The notes beneath the pieces were generated by a model. That model saw only the letters and a program-made list of their open reading frames with translations. It ran no database searches and was not told the DNA's origin. A stretch of DNA of 64,000 bases from Alphaproteobacteria bacterium UBA6324 (GTDB lineage Bacteria; Pseudomonadota; Alphaproteobacteria; CAAGCB01; CAG-977): NCBI GenBank assembly GCA_002439085.1, contig DJSW01000029.1:62001-126000 (forward strand), in the 5' to 3' direction. Positions 42,344 to 51,609 of the stretch are shown here, one piece after another. The translations under genes were made by a program, and so were the position numbers. The first letter of the stretch is position 1. Each line of letters begins with the position of its first letter.

Positions 42344-43224
42344 GCCTTTTCGCCGCCGCACGCGCCGCACCGCGAACACCCGTTGCAACATATCCGCCGC
42401 CCGCATTCCGCGCACTGTTTCCCGAAAAACGGTTCGTAGCGTTCCGCCGTCCCGAATAGCGACGGCTGCGGAAGCGTCAGTTTAAAGTCAATGGACTTTC
42501 CCTTGAATCCCAATCCCGATTTGAACGCCATCCGGCTTTGCAAAGCCTTGTCCGGCATATGGTAGGTTTTGCCGTCCTTGATGAAATTCGTTCCCGTTTC
42601 GACAAAGCAGAACGTCACGTTCGCCGCCGCGCATTCGTCACGCAAGCTTTTCACCCATTCATAACGCAACGGCCGCGCCCCGTCGTAGTTTTCACCGCCC
42701 GCCAACACCTGTTCGATTTGTCCCGCGGGCAGATACCGCGCGATCGAAACCGCCCCGATAAACGGCGCGGCCATAATCCCCTTGTGTTTGAACGGCAAGT
42801 CGAACAAAACCGGTATCCGTTCGTCCGCGCGCGCCTGATTTTCGCACGTCACGTTAAAAAACACGTTTTCCCAACCGTCGCCCCAATCCGACGGCAAACA
42901 GTCCGCCACGCGTTCGGGACGCTTGGTCAGCAAAAAGAACACGACATCCGGCCTTTGTTTGATGACGCGCCACGCGTCGGCGCGCCATTCGTCCGCTTGC
43001 GGCAAAAAGAAATCGGATGTCATGCATACGCGGATATGTTCGCCGCTTTTGATTTTATAGTTTCCGGATCTGTCCTTGGCCAACGGATAGTCGAAATTGT
43101 TTTGCACTTTGAACACGCGCGATCCGTCCATTCCGCGCTTGGCATCCAAAAAATACATATAGCAATGAGCGCAGCCTTCGCTTTTTTTCACACAGCCGTG
43201 CCACGGATTCCAAATATCGTGCAT
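42340..43224 (-). CDS. DUF5131 family protein (phage Gp37/Gp68-like)
   Basis: A 294-residue protein starting at the ATG at 43224 (GGGG 5 nt upstream). IWNPWHGCVKKSEGCAHCYM near the N-terminus, a C-x6-C-x2-C cluster, and VCMTSDFFLPQADEW, FFLLTKRPERV, FNVTCENQ, LAGGENYDGARPL follow the DUF5131 pattern and a radical-SAM-like barrel. The C-terminus carries seven cysteines in about 20 residues, suggestive of a second cluster or zinc site. Members occur in phage and in bacterial chromosomes; activity is not established. Confidence 0.82.
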   Translation of the reverse strand: MHDIWNPWHGCVKKSEGCAHCYMYFLDAKRGMDGSRVFKVQNNFDYPLAKDRSGNYKIKSGEHIRVCMTSDFFLPQADEWRADAWRVIKQRPDVVFFLLTKRPERVADCLPSDWGDGWENVFFNVTCENQARADERIPVLFDLPFKHKGIMAAPFIGAVSIARYLPAGQIEQVLAGGENYDGARPLRYEWVKSLRDECAAANVTFCFVETGTNFIKDGKTYHMPDKALQSRMAFKSGLGFKGKSIDFKLTLPQPSLFGTAERYEPFFGKQCAECGRRICCNGCSRCGACGGEKA

Positions 43225-43239
43225 CGTTTCCCCGCATAT

Positions 43240-43273
43240 AAGAAAGCCGCAGATTTTCACCTGCGGCTTTCTT
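43240..43273 (-). terminator. Terminator downstream of tRNA-Ala
   Basis: Perfect 13-bp palindrome AAGAAAGCCGCAG / CTGCGGCTTTCTT (43240-43252, 43261-43273) 1 nt from the tRNA; the descending arm ends in a T-rich stretch on the minus strand. Confidence 0.7.
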
Positions 43274-43274
43274 A

Positions 43275-43350
43275 TGGTGGAGATGAGGAGGATCGAACTC
43301 CTGACCTACGCATTGCGAACGCGTCGCTCTCCCAGCTGAGCTACACCCCC
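43275..43350 (-). tRNA. tRNA-Ala (anticodon CGC)
   Basis: A 76-nt tRNA on the minus strand with encoded CCA. Acceptor GGGGGTG/CATCTCC (two G-T pairs), D-arm AGCTCAGCTGGGAGAGC, anticodon stem ACGCG/TGCGT with loop TTCGCAA (anticodon CGC, reading GCG), T-arm AGGAGTTCGATCCTCCT. Confidence 0.94.
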
Positions 43351-43395
43351 ACGACGGTTTGTAATATTCCCCAATCCGATGCAAATGTCAACACT

Positions 43396-45597
43396 TTATT
43401 TTGCAATTTTTTTAAAATTCGTTTGTTCCAAAAAAACTGACAAATTTACAATCCCCAATTTTTCAACGATTGTTTTTTCGCCGGAAAAGGCGGAAACCCC
43501 CAATCGAATACGACCGCCTTTAATTTGATAACCGGCGGCTTCTAATATTGTCGGAAATAAATCCAAATGAGAAATTATCCTATCCCGCGGAAACCGCGGC
43601 AACGCGTTGATGAACACATTGTAAATACCGTTGTTTTTCGACCAATCGGCCGCATCGGACAAATGATCGCCCACAATCACAACGACCGTGTCTTTACCGA
43701 ACGGTTGTCGTTCCACCCAATCAACGAAATCCTGAGCCAAGACCGAAGCCCGTTTTACCCGTTCCGACAAAGGTTCCGTGTTTTTCTGATGCCTGAAATG
43801 GGTATCCAGAGTCATCATAACCGCCAAAAACGGCGATGTTGTGTTTTCCGCCAAAAACGACAACCGCTTTTTGAAAAAAGAATAGGTATCGGCATCGGAT
43901 CGAGCATATCCCGCAGAATCAGTTAAATAGCTTTCCTTGTCAGCCGGCATATTTTCAAAACCAAAGGTCTGCTCTTTTTCAAAGCCGTTTTGCAACAAAA
44001 ACTTTCCCGTTGCCGAAAAACGCAATGCACCGCTTTGAACAAACAAAAGCCGGTACCCCCTGTTTTTCAAAAACAACGGCAACGTTTCCAAATATTCATC
44101 GTCAGCATAAACGGCAGGAAAAGCATACCATCCCGTCGCCAGAGCGGACATCGTCCATCCGGCTTGTTTAATTTGGCGAAAGTGCGCTTTTTGATGTTTT
44201 TCCTGTAATTTTTTCAACTGATTTGCCCAGCCGGACATCGCATACTTTTCATTCATGCTTTCCAAATACAGCAGAATTAGATTCTTTGGACGTTTCGGGG
44301 AAACAATCTCAACATCTTTCAAAGCGATACAGTTCTGAAGGATAAAATTCGATCTCTCGTTTTTATTCGTATGAAAAACATCCGTCATGCGGAATTGATT
44401 ATCTGCATATTGCAACGCGGCAATTGCCATGGCCAAGCACAGTAAACGGAAAAACAAAAACGGATAAAGGTTTTTCGTCTTTTGCGCCAAAAACCGTGCC
44501 GTCAATGTAAAAACAGCAGAAATTCCGATCGCGCCGCAAAGGTATTTTACAGGCGCCGCCCCTAACCAATCGGGATCCATCCCGCCAGAATAAGTTTTTA
44601 CGACCTGCATTATTTGTAAAAAAGGCATTTGGAAAAAATACCGCGACATATAAAAGATAACGGCCGTTACACACAGACACACACTCTGTTCCGCAAATAC
44701 GTATTTTACGTTTTTCAGCGACAGTGTTGCCGCGATGTATCGCATTCCGCCCCACAGAAACAAGACAAAAAAGATCTTTTCCCCGACGGATGACGGCATA
44801 AAGAAATAACCACTGTCATATTTCAAACCGATATCTTTGACAGCAAGCATTCCGAAAAACAGAACGCAGAACGTCCAACGCCGTATAAAAAAAGAAGCGG
44901 CCGGCCGCAAAAAAGCCGTCAAACACCCCATCACATAAACAGGAAAAAAGGGAACCGCCCCCATATCCGGCGAAAAATTCAGATAAACCAAGAAACTTAA
45001 CGGAAAATACAACGCGGCGGCTTTTATACAGGACGTAAACGACTTTAAGAAAAAAGCGACAAAAGCAAACAAACAAAAAACGACATAAAAAGCGAACAAA
45101 AAAAGACCATTCGCATATCTGCTTAGAATTTTTACATTTTCGACTCGGACACTGTCATCGTTTGATCCGATTAAAAAACTTTCCTGTCCGTATGTTTTGT
45201 ATCCGAAAAAATAAACTTCCAGCTTCTTATTGATGTAAACGAATAAAAAATCTCCATATTGAATTATTTTAAATTCGTTTTTAGCATATGGCAGACTGAT
45301 TTCTTTTGAAAACCTATCTTTCTTATAAACCGCTGAAAAAAAACCTACATCAATACTCCCCGCCGGCGTGGAAAAAATACGCGCCGATGTTTCCGGCGAT
45401 GTCACCGACACGTCAAATGAAAAAATAAATTGTTTATCCGCCGCCGTTTTTTGTGTTAATGTTTTAACATCAGTCAAATACTTTGTTTTCAGCAACAAAG
45501 AATCCGTAAAAAAACATAAAAAAAACGGGAAAATAAAAAACAAAACCGACAGCGAAAAACGCCATCGGTTTTGTTTTGAAATAAACAACGGTTTCAA
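43396..45597 (-). CDS. LtaS/MdoB-like membrane sulfatase-fold transferase, AT-rich
   Basis: A 733-residue protein with an N-terminal TM, a ~130-residue periplasmic beta domain, then six to eight TM helices (~160-395) and a C-terminal sulfatase-fold domain. LILLYLESMNEKYAM (metal Glu446), GWTMSALATG (Thr482, candidate nucleophile), MTLDTHFRH and VVVIVGDHLSDA fit phosphoglycerol/phosphoethanolamine transferases of the LtaS/MdoB type. Such enzymes decorate membrane glucans or lipid A. It starts at a TTG overlapping ptsN's stop by 4 nt (TTGA). The gene is clearly more AT-rich than all its neighbours, a sign of acquisition; no strong terminator follows. Confidence 0.8.
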   Translation of the reverse strand: MKPLFISKQNRWRFSLSVLFFIFPFFLCFFTDSLLLKTKYLTDVKTLTQKTAADKQFIFSFDVSVTSPETSARIFSTPAGSIDVGFFSAVYKKDRFSKEISLPYAKNEFKIIQYGDFLFVYINKKLEVYFFGYKTYGQESFLIGSNDDSVRVENVKILSRYANGLFLFAFYVVFCLFAFVAFFLKSFTSCIKAAALYFPLSFLVYLNFSPDMGAVPFFPVYVMGCLTAFLRPAASFFIRRWTFCVLFFGMLAVKDIGLKYDSGYFFMPSSVGEKIFFVLFLWGGMRYIAATLSLKNVKYVFAEQSVCLCVTAVIFYMSRYFFQMPFLQIMQVVKTYSGGMDPDWLGAAPVKYLCGAIGISAVFTLTARFLAQKTKNLYPFLFFRLLCLAMAIAALQYADNQFRMTDVFHTNKNERSNFILQNCIALKDVEIVSPKRPKNLILLYLESMNEKYAMSGWANQLKKLQEKHQKAHFRQIKQAGWTMSALATGWYAFPAVYADDEYLETLPLFLKNRGYRLLFVQSGALRFSATGKFLLQNGFEKEQTFGFENMPADKESYLTDSAGYARSDADTYSFFKKRLSFLAENTTSPFLAVMMTLDTHFRHQKNTEPLSERVKRASVLAQDFVDWVERQPFGKDTVVVIVGDHLSDAADWSKNNGIYNVFINALPRFPRDRIISHLDLFPTILEAAGYQIKGGRIRLGVSAFSGEKTIVEKLGIVNLSVFLEQTNFKKIAK

Positions 45598-46049
45598 ACT
45601 TGTTCGCTTTCCATGATCGCGGAATAGATCGCTTCGGCGTTATCGCTGCCGCGCAACATGGTGCAAACCTTTTCATCGCGTAGCAACCGCGACGCCTTGG
45701 CCAAGGCGGTCAAATGATCCCCGCCCGCGTTTTCCGGCGTCAACAGCAAAAACATCAAATCCACGGGACGCCCGTCCGGCGAATCAAAATCGACCGGCGA
45801 CGACAGGCGGGCGAATTGGACGTACAGCTTGTCCAGATCCGTCATTTTGCCGTGCGGAATGGCGACGCCGTGACCGACGCCCGTCGATCCCAAACGTTCG
45901 CGTTCCAACAAAACGTCCAGAATGGCGCGGTCTTCCAATCCCAACCGTTCGGCCGCGAAAGACGCCATTTCCTGCAACGCCTGTTTTTTGCTCGTCGCTT
46001 TCAGATCGGGAATGATCGTCTGCGGCGTCAACAAATCTGAAATCAGCAC
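45594..46049 (-). CDS. ptsN: PTS IIA-like nitrogen-regulatory protein PtsN
   Basis: A 151-residue EIIANtr. ISDLLTPQTIIPDLKATSKKQAL opens the domain, and GVGHGVAIPHGK contains the phosphorylated His. It takes phosphate from PtsP-PtsO and links nitrogen and carbon state to regulators. I choose the GTG at 46049 (GAGG 7 nt upstream), 8 nt after hpf's stop. Order rpoN-hpf-ptsN is conserved across Proteobacteria. Confidence 0.94.
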   Translation of the reverse strand: MLISDLLTPQTIIPDLKATSKKQALQEMASFAAERLGLEDRAILDVLLERERLGSTGVGHGVAIPHGKMTDLDKLYVQFARLSSPVDFDSPDGRPVDLMFLLLTPENAGGDHLTALAKASRLLRDEKVCTMLRGSDNAEAIYSAIMESEQV

Positions 46050-46057
46050 GTCAAGCC

Positions 46058-46618
46058 TCAGTTCGCCTGCGGATCGACCCAACCGATATTGCCGTCGGCG
46101 CGGCGGTAAACCATGTTCAAACCGCCGTGGGCGATGTTTCTGAACATCAAAGCGGGCAGATCGGCCAAATCCATACGCATGACGGCGCCGCTGACCGTGC
46201 ACAACGGCAGTTCGGATTGCATTTCGGCGACGACGACGGGCGCGGATTCATCCTGCGGCAGGGAATCTTCGTCCGCTTCCTTTTCCGGTTCGATCACGGC
46301 GAAGTTGACCGTTTCGGCGGTCGCCTTGTGGTCGGTCAGGCGTTTTTTATAACGCTGTAGCTGTTTGGCGATGCGGTCGTTGGCGGCGTCAAAGGCGGCG
46401 TAGGCGTCGGCGTTCGAGGACGAGCCCTGAATCAAAACGCTGCTCATCGGATGGGCGGAAATATCCGCTTTGATGAGGTTGCCTTCTTTTGAAAAAGCGA
46501 CGGAAGCGTTCAAAGGCGTGTCAAAATACTTTTTGACGGTATTTTCGATGCGTTCTTCGACATAAGAGCGCAGACTGGTACCGATGTCGATCTGTTTCCC
46601 TGTAATAGCAATTTTCAT
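46058..46618 (-). CDS. hpf: Long-form ribosome hibernation promoting factor
   Basis: A 186-residue protein. Residues 1-~105 are the YfiA/HPF ribosome-binding domain (KIAITGKQIDIGTSLRSYVEERI). An acidic linker (EPEKEADEDSLPQDE) leads to the C-terminal dimerisation domain (PLCTVSGAVMRMDLADLPALMF). The long form dimerises 70S ribosomes into 100S particles in stationary phase. It lies between rpoN and ptsN. Confidence 0.94.
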   Translation of the reverse strand: MKIAITGKQIDIGTSLRSYVEERIENTVKKYFDTPLNASVAFSKEGNLIKADISAHPMSSVLIQGSSSNADAYAAFDAANDRIAKQLQRYKKRLTDHKATAETVNFAVIEPEKEADEDSLPQDESAPVVVAEMQSELPLCTVSGAVMRMDLADLPALMFRNIAHGGLNMVYRRADGNIGWVDPQAN

Positions 46619-46733
46619 AGTGCCGTTCTCGTTTGTTAAATGTTAAAAACCTTAGCGGATTTTCCGCCTGAAACGAAAAGGTACGACCCTATGCGCCGTA
46701 AGTCAAGAAAATGTTACACGCCTGCGGGAAAAT

Positions 46734-48236
46734 TCAAGCTTTCAGCCGCTTGTCGCGTTTGCGCCGCGCGGATGTCGGAATCCCCATGGCTTCGCGGTAT
46801 TTGGCGACGGTGCGCCGCGCGATTTCGATGTTTTCGCGTTTCAACAAAACGACGATGTCCTCGTCGGACAGGACGTTTTGCGGCGTTTCCGCGTCGATCA
46901 GCTCTTTGATCCGGCCGCGGACGGCCTGCGCCGACACCTGATCGTCGCCGCCGCGCGTTTCCAGCCCCTGCGAAAAAAAGTATTTCAGTTCAAACACGCC
47001 GCGCGCGCACGCCAGATATTTTTGCGCCGTCACGCGGCTGACCGTGCTTTCGTGCAAACCGGCGGCCTCGGCCACGTCGCGCAGCACCATCGGTTTCAAC
47101 GCCCGTTCGCCGTTCAAAAAAAACTCCCGCTGGCGTTCGACGATTTCGGTCGCGACCTTCAGCACCGTTTCCGCGCGTTGGTTCAACGCCTTGACCAGCC
47201 AGTTCGCGGCGGACAAATGCTGCGACAGGAATTTTTTGGCCGCCTTGTCCGTTCCGGCCGCCTTTGCCACTTCGGCCGCGTAAGTCCGGTTGATCAGCAC
47301 GCGCGGCAACACGGATTGGTTCAGTTCGACGATGAAATCCCCCGCTTTTCCACGGCGCACCAGCACGTCGGGAATCACGGCGGCGGGCATTTCCGCGTCG
47401 CACGCGCCGGCCGGTTTCGGATTCAGCCGTCTGATTTCCGCGACCATGTCCGCGATGTCGTTCCCGTCCACACCGCACAGTTTCGACAGCTTTTTGTATT
47501 CGCGGGCGGCGACCAAATCCAAATGTTCCAGCATCACCGCCATGGCGGGATCGAGCCGGTCGTTTTCCCGCAGCTGGATTGCCAGACACTCGGCCAGATT
47601 GCGGGCGAAAACCCCCGTCGGGGAAAATCCCTGCAGCACGGGCAGAATTTTTAAAACCGTTTCCGGCGGCAGAACGTCCGGCGCCGTGTCGGCCAGCCAC
47701 CCGTTCGCGTCCAGCCGTTCCAGCAAAACGAAAGCCGCCCGCCGGTCGTTTTCATCACGAAAAGCCATATTGATCTGCGACACCAGCCGGTCGTGCAGGG
47801 ACATCCGCGGCGCGGCGCACAAATCGACGGCGGAAACACTTTCCCCGTCATAACCGGCGGCGCCCGCCCCCGTCCATCCGTCCATTGAAAAATCGAACGG
47901 TTCGTCCGGCGTTTCCGGCCGCGCGTCCGCCTGTTCGTAAAAGCTGTCCTCTGTCGGAACGTCGTTCGTGTCGGGCGGCGCCTCTTCCTGCCCCGTCGAA
48001 TCCATCAAAGCCGGCATTTCGCCGTATCCGGAATCGTCATCCGGCGCGGCGGGAACATCATCGCCGCCGTCCGTTTTACCCTCGCGTTCCAAAAAAGGAT
48101 TTTGTTCCAGTTCCTCGGTAACGGCCGTTTCCAATTCCAGCGCGGACATTTGCAACAGCCGGATCGCCTGCTGCAGCCGCGGCGTCATCGCCAGATTTTG
48201 GGATTGCCGCAGATCCAAACGGGGGGTTATGGCCAT
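46734..48236 (-). CDS. rpoN: RNA polymerase sigma-54 factor RpoN
   Basis: A 500-residue sigma-54. Region I is LDLRQSQNLAMTPRLQQAI, region II an acidic linker rich in Asp/Glu/Pro (~50-130), then the core-binding domain. HTH-like AEAAGLHESTVSRVTAQKY and the C-terminal RpoN box ARRTVAKYREAMGIPTSARR give promoter -12/-24 recognition. It lies 21 nt after lptB. Confidence 0.97.
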   Translation of the reverse strand: MAITPRLDLRQSQNLAMTPRLQQAIRLLQMSALELETAVTEELEQNPFLEREGKTDGGDDVPAAPDDDSGYGEMPALMDSTGQEEAPPDTNDVPTEDSFYEQADARPETPDEPFDFSMDGWTGAGAAGYDGESVSAVDLCAAPRMSLHDRLVSQINMAFRDENDRRAAFVLLERLDANGWLADTAPDVLPPETVLKILPVLQGFSPTGVFARNLAECLAIQLRENDRLDPAMAVMLEHLDLVAAREYKKLSKLCGVDGNDIADMVAEIRRLNPKPAGACDAEMPAAVIPDVLVRRGKAGDFIVELNQSVLPRVLINRTYAAEVAKAAGTDKAAKKFLSQHLSAANWLVKALNQRAETVLKVATEIVERQREFFLNGERALKPMVLRDVAEAAGLHESTVSRVTAQKYLACARGVFELKYFFSQGLETRGGDDQVSAQAVRGRIKELIDAETPQNVLSDEDIVVLLKRENIEIARRTVAKYREAMGIPTSARRKRDKRLKA

Positions 48237-48257
48237 CGTTCGTCCCCTTGCGCCGGA

Positions 48258-49073
48258 TTAAAGCGCGAATTTTTCGCCCAGATAGACGCGGCGGACGTCT
48301 TCGTGATGAATGACATCCTGCGGATTGCCTTCCATCAAAACGACGCCGTCATGCAAAATATAGGCGCGGTCAATGATGTCCAACGTTTCGCGCACGTTGT
48401 GGTCGGTGATCAAAACGCCGATCCCGCGGTGTTTCAAATGGGACACCAGATCCCTGATTTCCCCCACGGATATGGGGTCGATCCCCGCCAGCGGTTCGTC
48501 CAGCAAAATGAACGACGGCGACGATGCCAAAGCGCGGGCGATTTCAACGCGGCGGCGTTCGCCCCCCGACAACGCCAAAGCCGGCGCGCGGCGCAAATGG
48601 GCGATTGAAAATTCGTTCAGCAGCTCTTCCAGCATTTCTTCGCGCCGATCCCAACGGGGTTCGACAACCTCCAAAATCGCGCGAATGTTGTTTTCGACGT
48701 TCAGGCTGCGGAAAATGGACGCCTCTTGCGGCAGATAGCCGATTCCCAAACGGGCGCGGCGGTACATCGGCAAAGCGGTGACATCGACGCCGTCAACGGT
48801 CACGGTGCCGGAATCAGGCGTGATCAAACCGGTGATGCAATAAAATGATGTCGTTTTTCCCGCGCCGTTCGGCCCCAACAGACCGACGGCCTCGCCGCGA
48901 TCAACCTTGAACGACACGTTGCGCAAAACGGGACGTTTTTTATACGCCTTTGACAAACAGGTGGCGCGCAGCCCCATTTCTGTCGATGCGGCCAGACGCG
49001 GCGGCGCGGCGTTATTGTTCCCCTGCAACTGCGGGGTCGGAGAGTTTTTCGTTTTTTTTGCGTCCGTCACCAT
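48258..49073 (-). CDS. lptB: LPS export ABC transporter ATPase LptB
   Basis: A 271-residue ATPase that powers LPS extraction with LptFG. GPNGAGKTT (Walker A), LSGGERRRVEIARALA (signature) and FILLDEPLAGIDPISV (Walker B) are present. The ATG at 49073 with AAGGA upstream overlaps lptA by 62 nt and gives a ~30-residue N-terminal extension; an internal Met at 48977 is an alternative start without a clear ribosome site. Confidence 0.95.
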   Translation of the reverse strand: MVTDAKKTKNSPTPQLQGNNNAAPPRLAASTEMGLRATCLSKAYKKRPVLRNVSFKVDRGEAVGLLGPNGAGKTTSFYCITGLITPDSGTVTVDGVDVTALPMYRRARLGIGYLPQEASIFRSLNVENNIRAILEVVEPRWDRREEMLEELLNEFSIAHLRRAPALALSGGERRRVEIARALASSPSFILLDEPLAGIDPISVGEIRDLVSHLKHRGIGVLITDHNVRETLDIIDRAYILHDGVVLMEGNPQDVIHHEDVRRVYLGEKFAL

Positions 49074-49923
49074 TGTTGTCCTTCAAAGCGTCCGGTGCCT
49101 GCCGTTTTTCGGTCTTGACCGGCTTTTGTTTGCCGTCGGGAACGAAAACGCCGCGCACCTGCTTTTTAGATTTACCCTTTTCCGTTTGCATTTGCAAGCG
49201 GCTGACGCCCGTTTTCATATTTATATCGGCGACTTCGCCGACAATAAAGTTGTTGCCTTGGGAAATTTTGACGTTTCCCTGCAACGTGGCCGTTTCCCGA
49301 TCAACCAGATAAACGCCGGAATCGCCTTGCACCTTTTCCTTGTCATTGGTGATGACAACGTTGTTTTCGGCTTCAAACCGTTCGACCTGCGATTTGCCGT
49401 CCCGCTTGACGAAATAAGCTTTGACGACATCGGCTTCCAACCTGCGCGCATCCTTTTGCGCCATGACGTTGCGGCGCGCGACGGCCATATCCGCGTTTTG
49501 CCACAGTTCCAACACTCTGGCGGTCATCTGTTCACGACCGGCGACCAGCTTAACCGGATTTCCTTTAAGAATGATTACCGATTTTTCAATTTCGTACACC
49601 GCGGAATCCGCCCAAACGGATTGTTTCGGCGTCGTGATGACGATGTTGCCGAACGCCCTGACCAGATAAACCTCGCCGTCTTTGCCGTTTTCGCCGTCCT
49701 TGTAATAGGCGGTGATCTTGTCCGCCCCCATGGCCGTGTCGCCGCGCACGACCAGCGCCTTTTTTTCCGCCGTCAGCGTTTTTTTGTTGGCGTCCCATTC
49801 CAGCCCGCCTTCCGATGTCAATTCGACCTGCTGCGGTTTTTCCGCCTTTTTGGCGGACGCGACACCCGTCATCGTTAAAACGGCCAGAAAAGCGGCGAAA
49901 AATATTTGTTGATTGCGGCGCAT
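49012..49923 (-). CDS. lptA: LPS export periplasmic bridge protein LptA
   Basis: A 303-residue protein with a signal peptide (ending GVASA). The OstA domain, a beta-jellyroll, is visible as VELTSEGGLEWDANKKTLTA, VYLVRAFGNIVIT and VYEIEKSVIILKGNPVKL, continuing to LQGNVKISQGNNFIVG. The C-terminus is Lys/Asp-rich. It is longer than E. coli LptA (185 aa), as in other alphaproteobacteria where extra repeats occur. It shares the kdsD-lptC-lptA-lptB run. Confidence 0.92.
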   Translation of the reverse strand: MRRNQQIFFAAFLAVLTMTGVASAKKAEKPQQVELTSEGGLEWDANKKTLTAEKKALVVRGDTAMGADKITAYYKDGENGKDGEVYLVRAFGNIVITTPKQSVWADSAVYEIEKSVIILKGNPVKLVAGREQMTARVLELWQNADMAVARRNVMAQKDARRLEADVVKAYFVKRDGKSQVERFEAENNVVITNDKEKVQGDSGVYLVDRETATLQGNVKISQGNNFIVGEVADINMKTGVSRLQMQTEKGKSKKQVRGVFVPDGKQKPVKTEKRQAPDALKDNNGDGRKKNEKLSDPAVAGEQ

Positions 49924-49924
49924 T

Positions 49925-50617
49925 TCACTCTTCCTCGTTGTCGGGATAGAAAACGGCCTTCGTCCTGCCCGTCAGGCGGACGACCGTTCCGTTTTTCGTG
50001 ATTGAAAATCCTTCGGCGCGGGCGAATCCGGCCGGCGTGCGGACAAACACGTCCCTGTCTCCCCGAACATTGCGGTTTTTCATGTCGATCAACGCCTGCG
50101 TCGTTTCGATTTCGTCGCCGGTTTCGGTATAAAGGTTGACTTGTTTCAGCAATTCCATCGTGTCGTCCGCCTGCGAATAGATGCCCGTTTCGGCGTCCAA
50201 AGCGTACCAACGGTCGCCTTTGCGCAACAAATCAGCCTTGATCCCGTTCAGCTGGACGCGGCGGGTGTCGCCCTCCAGCTCATAAGCGGTCTGCGCCGTC
50301 ATATTGAACGGTTCGCCGGCCGCGTCAACGGCGAAAAAACGCGGATTGACCATTGCCTGATCGTCGGGCAGTTTCAGCTTGTCCACCTCTTCGGCGATCA
50401 GGGAAACGTTTTCCTCCTGCTGTGCCATCATTTGCGGCCACAGAATCACCAACCCGACCAAAACGGCCGCCAAACTGGGGAACAGAACTTTCAGGGAAAC
50501 GACCAGACGGCTGTGGCGATTCATCCGCTTTGTCTGGCGACGCTGCCAATCGGCCGCGCCCGCCGTGCGGGTTTTGCCCCACTTGACATCGCTGATATCG
50601 ACCACCTTTCCGACCAT
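49925..50617 (-). CDS. lptC: LPS export bitopic protein LptC
   Basis: A 230-residue protein. A ~40-residue cytoplasmic N-terminus precedes one TM (LVVSLKVLFPSLAAVLVGLV) and a periplasmic domain with FNMTAQTAYELEGDTRRVQL and GFSITKNGTVVRLTGRTKAVF. It receives LPS from LptBFG and passes it to LptA. Its start meets kdsD's stop. Confidence 0.92.
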   Translation of the reverse strand: MVGKVVDISDVKWGKTRTAGAADWQRRQTKRMNRHSRLVVSLKVLFPSLAAVLVGLVILWPQMMAQQEENVSLIAEEVDKLKLPDDQAMVNPRFFAVDAAGEPFNMTAQTAYELEGDTRRVQLNGIKADLLRKGDRWYALDAETGIYSQADDTMELLKQVNLYTETGDEIETTQALIDMKNRNVRGDRDVFVRTPAGFARAEGFSITKNGTVVRLTGRTKAVFYPDNEEE

Positions 50618-51588
50618 CAGGCGACTCCGGCGCGCAGACAGTCGTGCATATGCAACAATCCGACCGGACGATTGTCCGCGTCAAGGACGAACAGACTGGT
50701 GATGCCCTTGCCCGTCGTATTCATAACGCGCAACGCGTCAATCGCCAATGTCTGCGCCGTCGTCGTTTTCGGCGTGCGCGTCATCACGTCGCCGATCGTT
50801 TTCGTCAGCAAATCGGGCGCCATGGCGCGGCGCAAGTCGCCGTCGGTGAACACGCCGCAGAATTTGCCCGCATCGTCAACCACGCCCAGACATCCGAATC
50901 CCTTGTCGCTCATTTCAACCAAAGCGTCCGCCATATTCAAATCCGGTTTAACCAAGGGCATTTCATCGCCCGAATGCATCAAATCGGCGACCGTCAGCAT
51001 CATTTTGCCCAGTTTGCCGCCGGGGTGGCGCAGTTTGTATTCGTCCTTGGAAAAATTGTGCATTTTCAGCAAAGCGATCGCCAAAGCGTCGCCCAGCGCC
51101 ATCATCAGCGTCGTCGAAGTCGTCGGCGCCATGCCGAACGGGCAGGCTTCCTTGATCGGCGGCAGGCACAACACAACGTCGGACTGACGCCCCAACGTGC
51201 TGTCGCGTTTACCGGTCATGCCGATGATCTTGATGCCGAAACGGCGGCAGAACGCGATGATGTCGCCCAATTCGGGGGCTTCGCCGGAATTGGACAGCGC
51301 GATCACGATGTCGTCGGGTTCGATCATGCCCAAATCGCCGTGGCTGGCTTCGCCGGGGTGGACGAAATACGCCGTCGTCCCCAACGACGACAGCGACGCG
51401 GCGATTTTACGGCCGACGTGTCCGCTTTTGCCCATGCCGGTGATGACGACGCGCCCCTTGGCCGCGTTGATCGCGTTCACCGCTTGAACGAACGAATCGT
51501 CCAGACTGTCGGACAGCAGTTTCAAGGATTCGCTTTCCAAATCCAGAACGTAATGGGCTGTTTGCAAAAGATCGGCGGAGGTCAGCAT
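50617..51588 (-). CDS. kdsD: D-arabinose 5-phosphate isomerase
   Basis: A 323-residue enzyme making arabinose 5-phosphate from ribulose 5-phosphate for Kdo synthesis. The N-terminal SIS domain has GMGKSGHVGRKIAASLSSLGTTAY and LSNSGEAPEL. Two CBS domains follow (LTVADLMHSGDEMPLV and IGDVMTRTPKTTTAQ). Placement before lptC is standard. Confidence 0.96.
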   Translation of the reverse strand: MLTSADLLQTAHYVLDLESESLKLLSDSLDDSFVQAVNAINAAKGRVVITGMGKSGHVGRKIAASLSSLGTTAYFVHPGEASHGDLGMIEPDDIVIALSNSGEAPELGDIIAFCRRFGIKIIGMTGKRDSTLGRQSDVVLCLPPIKEACPFGMAPTTSTTLMMALGDALAIALLKMHNFSKDEYKLRHPGGKLGKMMLTVADLMHSGDEMPLVKPDLNMADALVEMSDKGFGCLGVVDDAGKFCGVFTDGDLRRAMAPDLLTKTIGDVMTRTPKTTTAQTLAIDALRVMNTTGKGITSLFVLDADNRPVGLLHMHDCLRAGVA

Positions 51589-51609
51589 CGAAAAATCCCC
51601 GTTGAAAAA

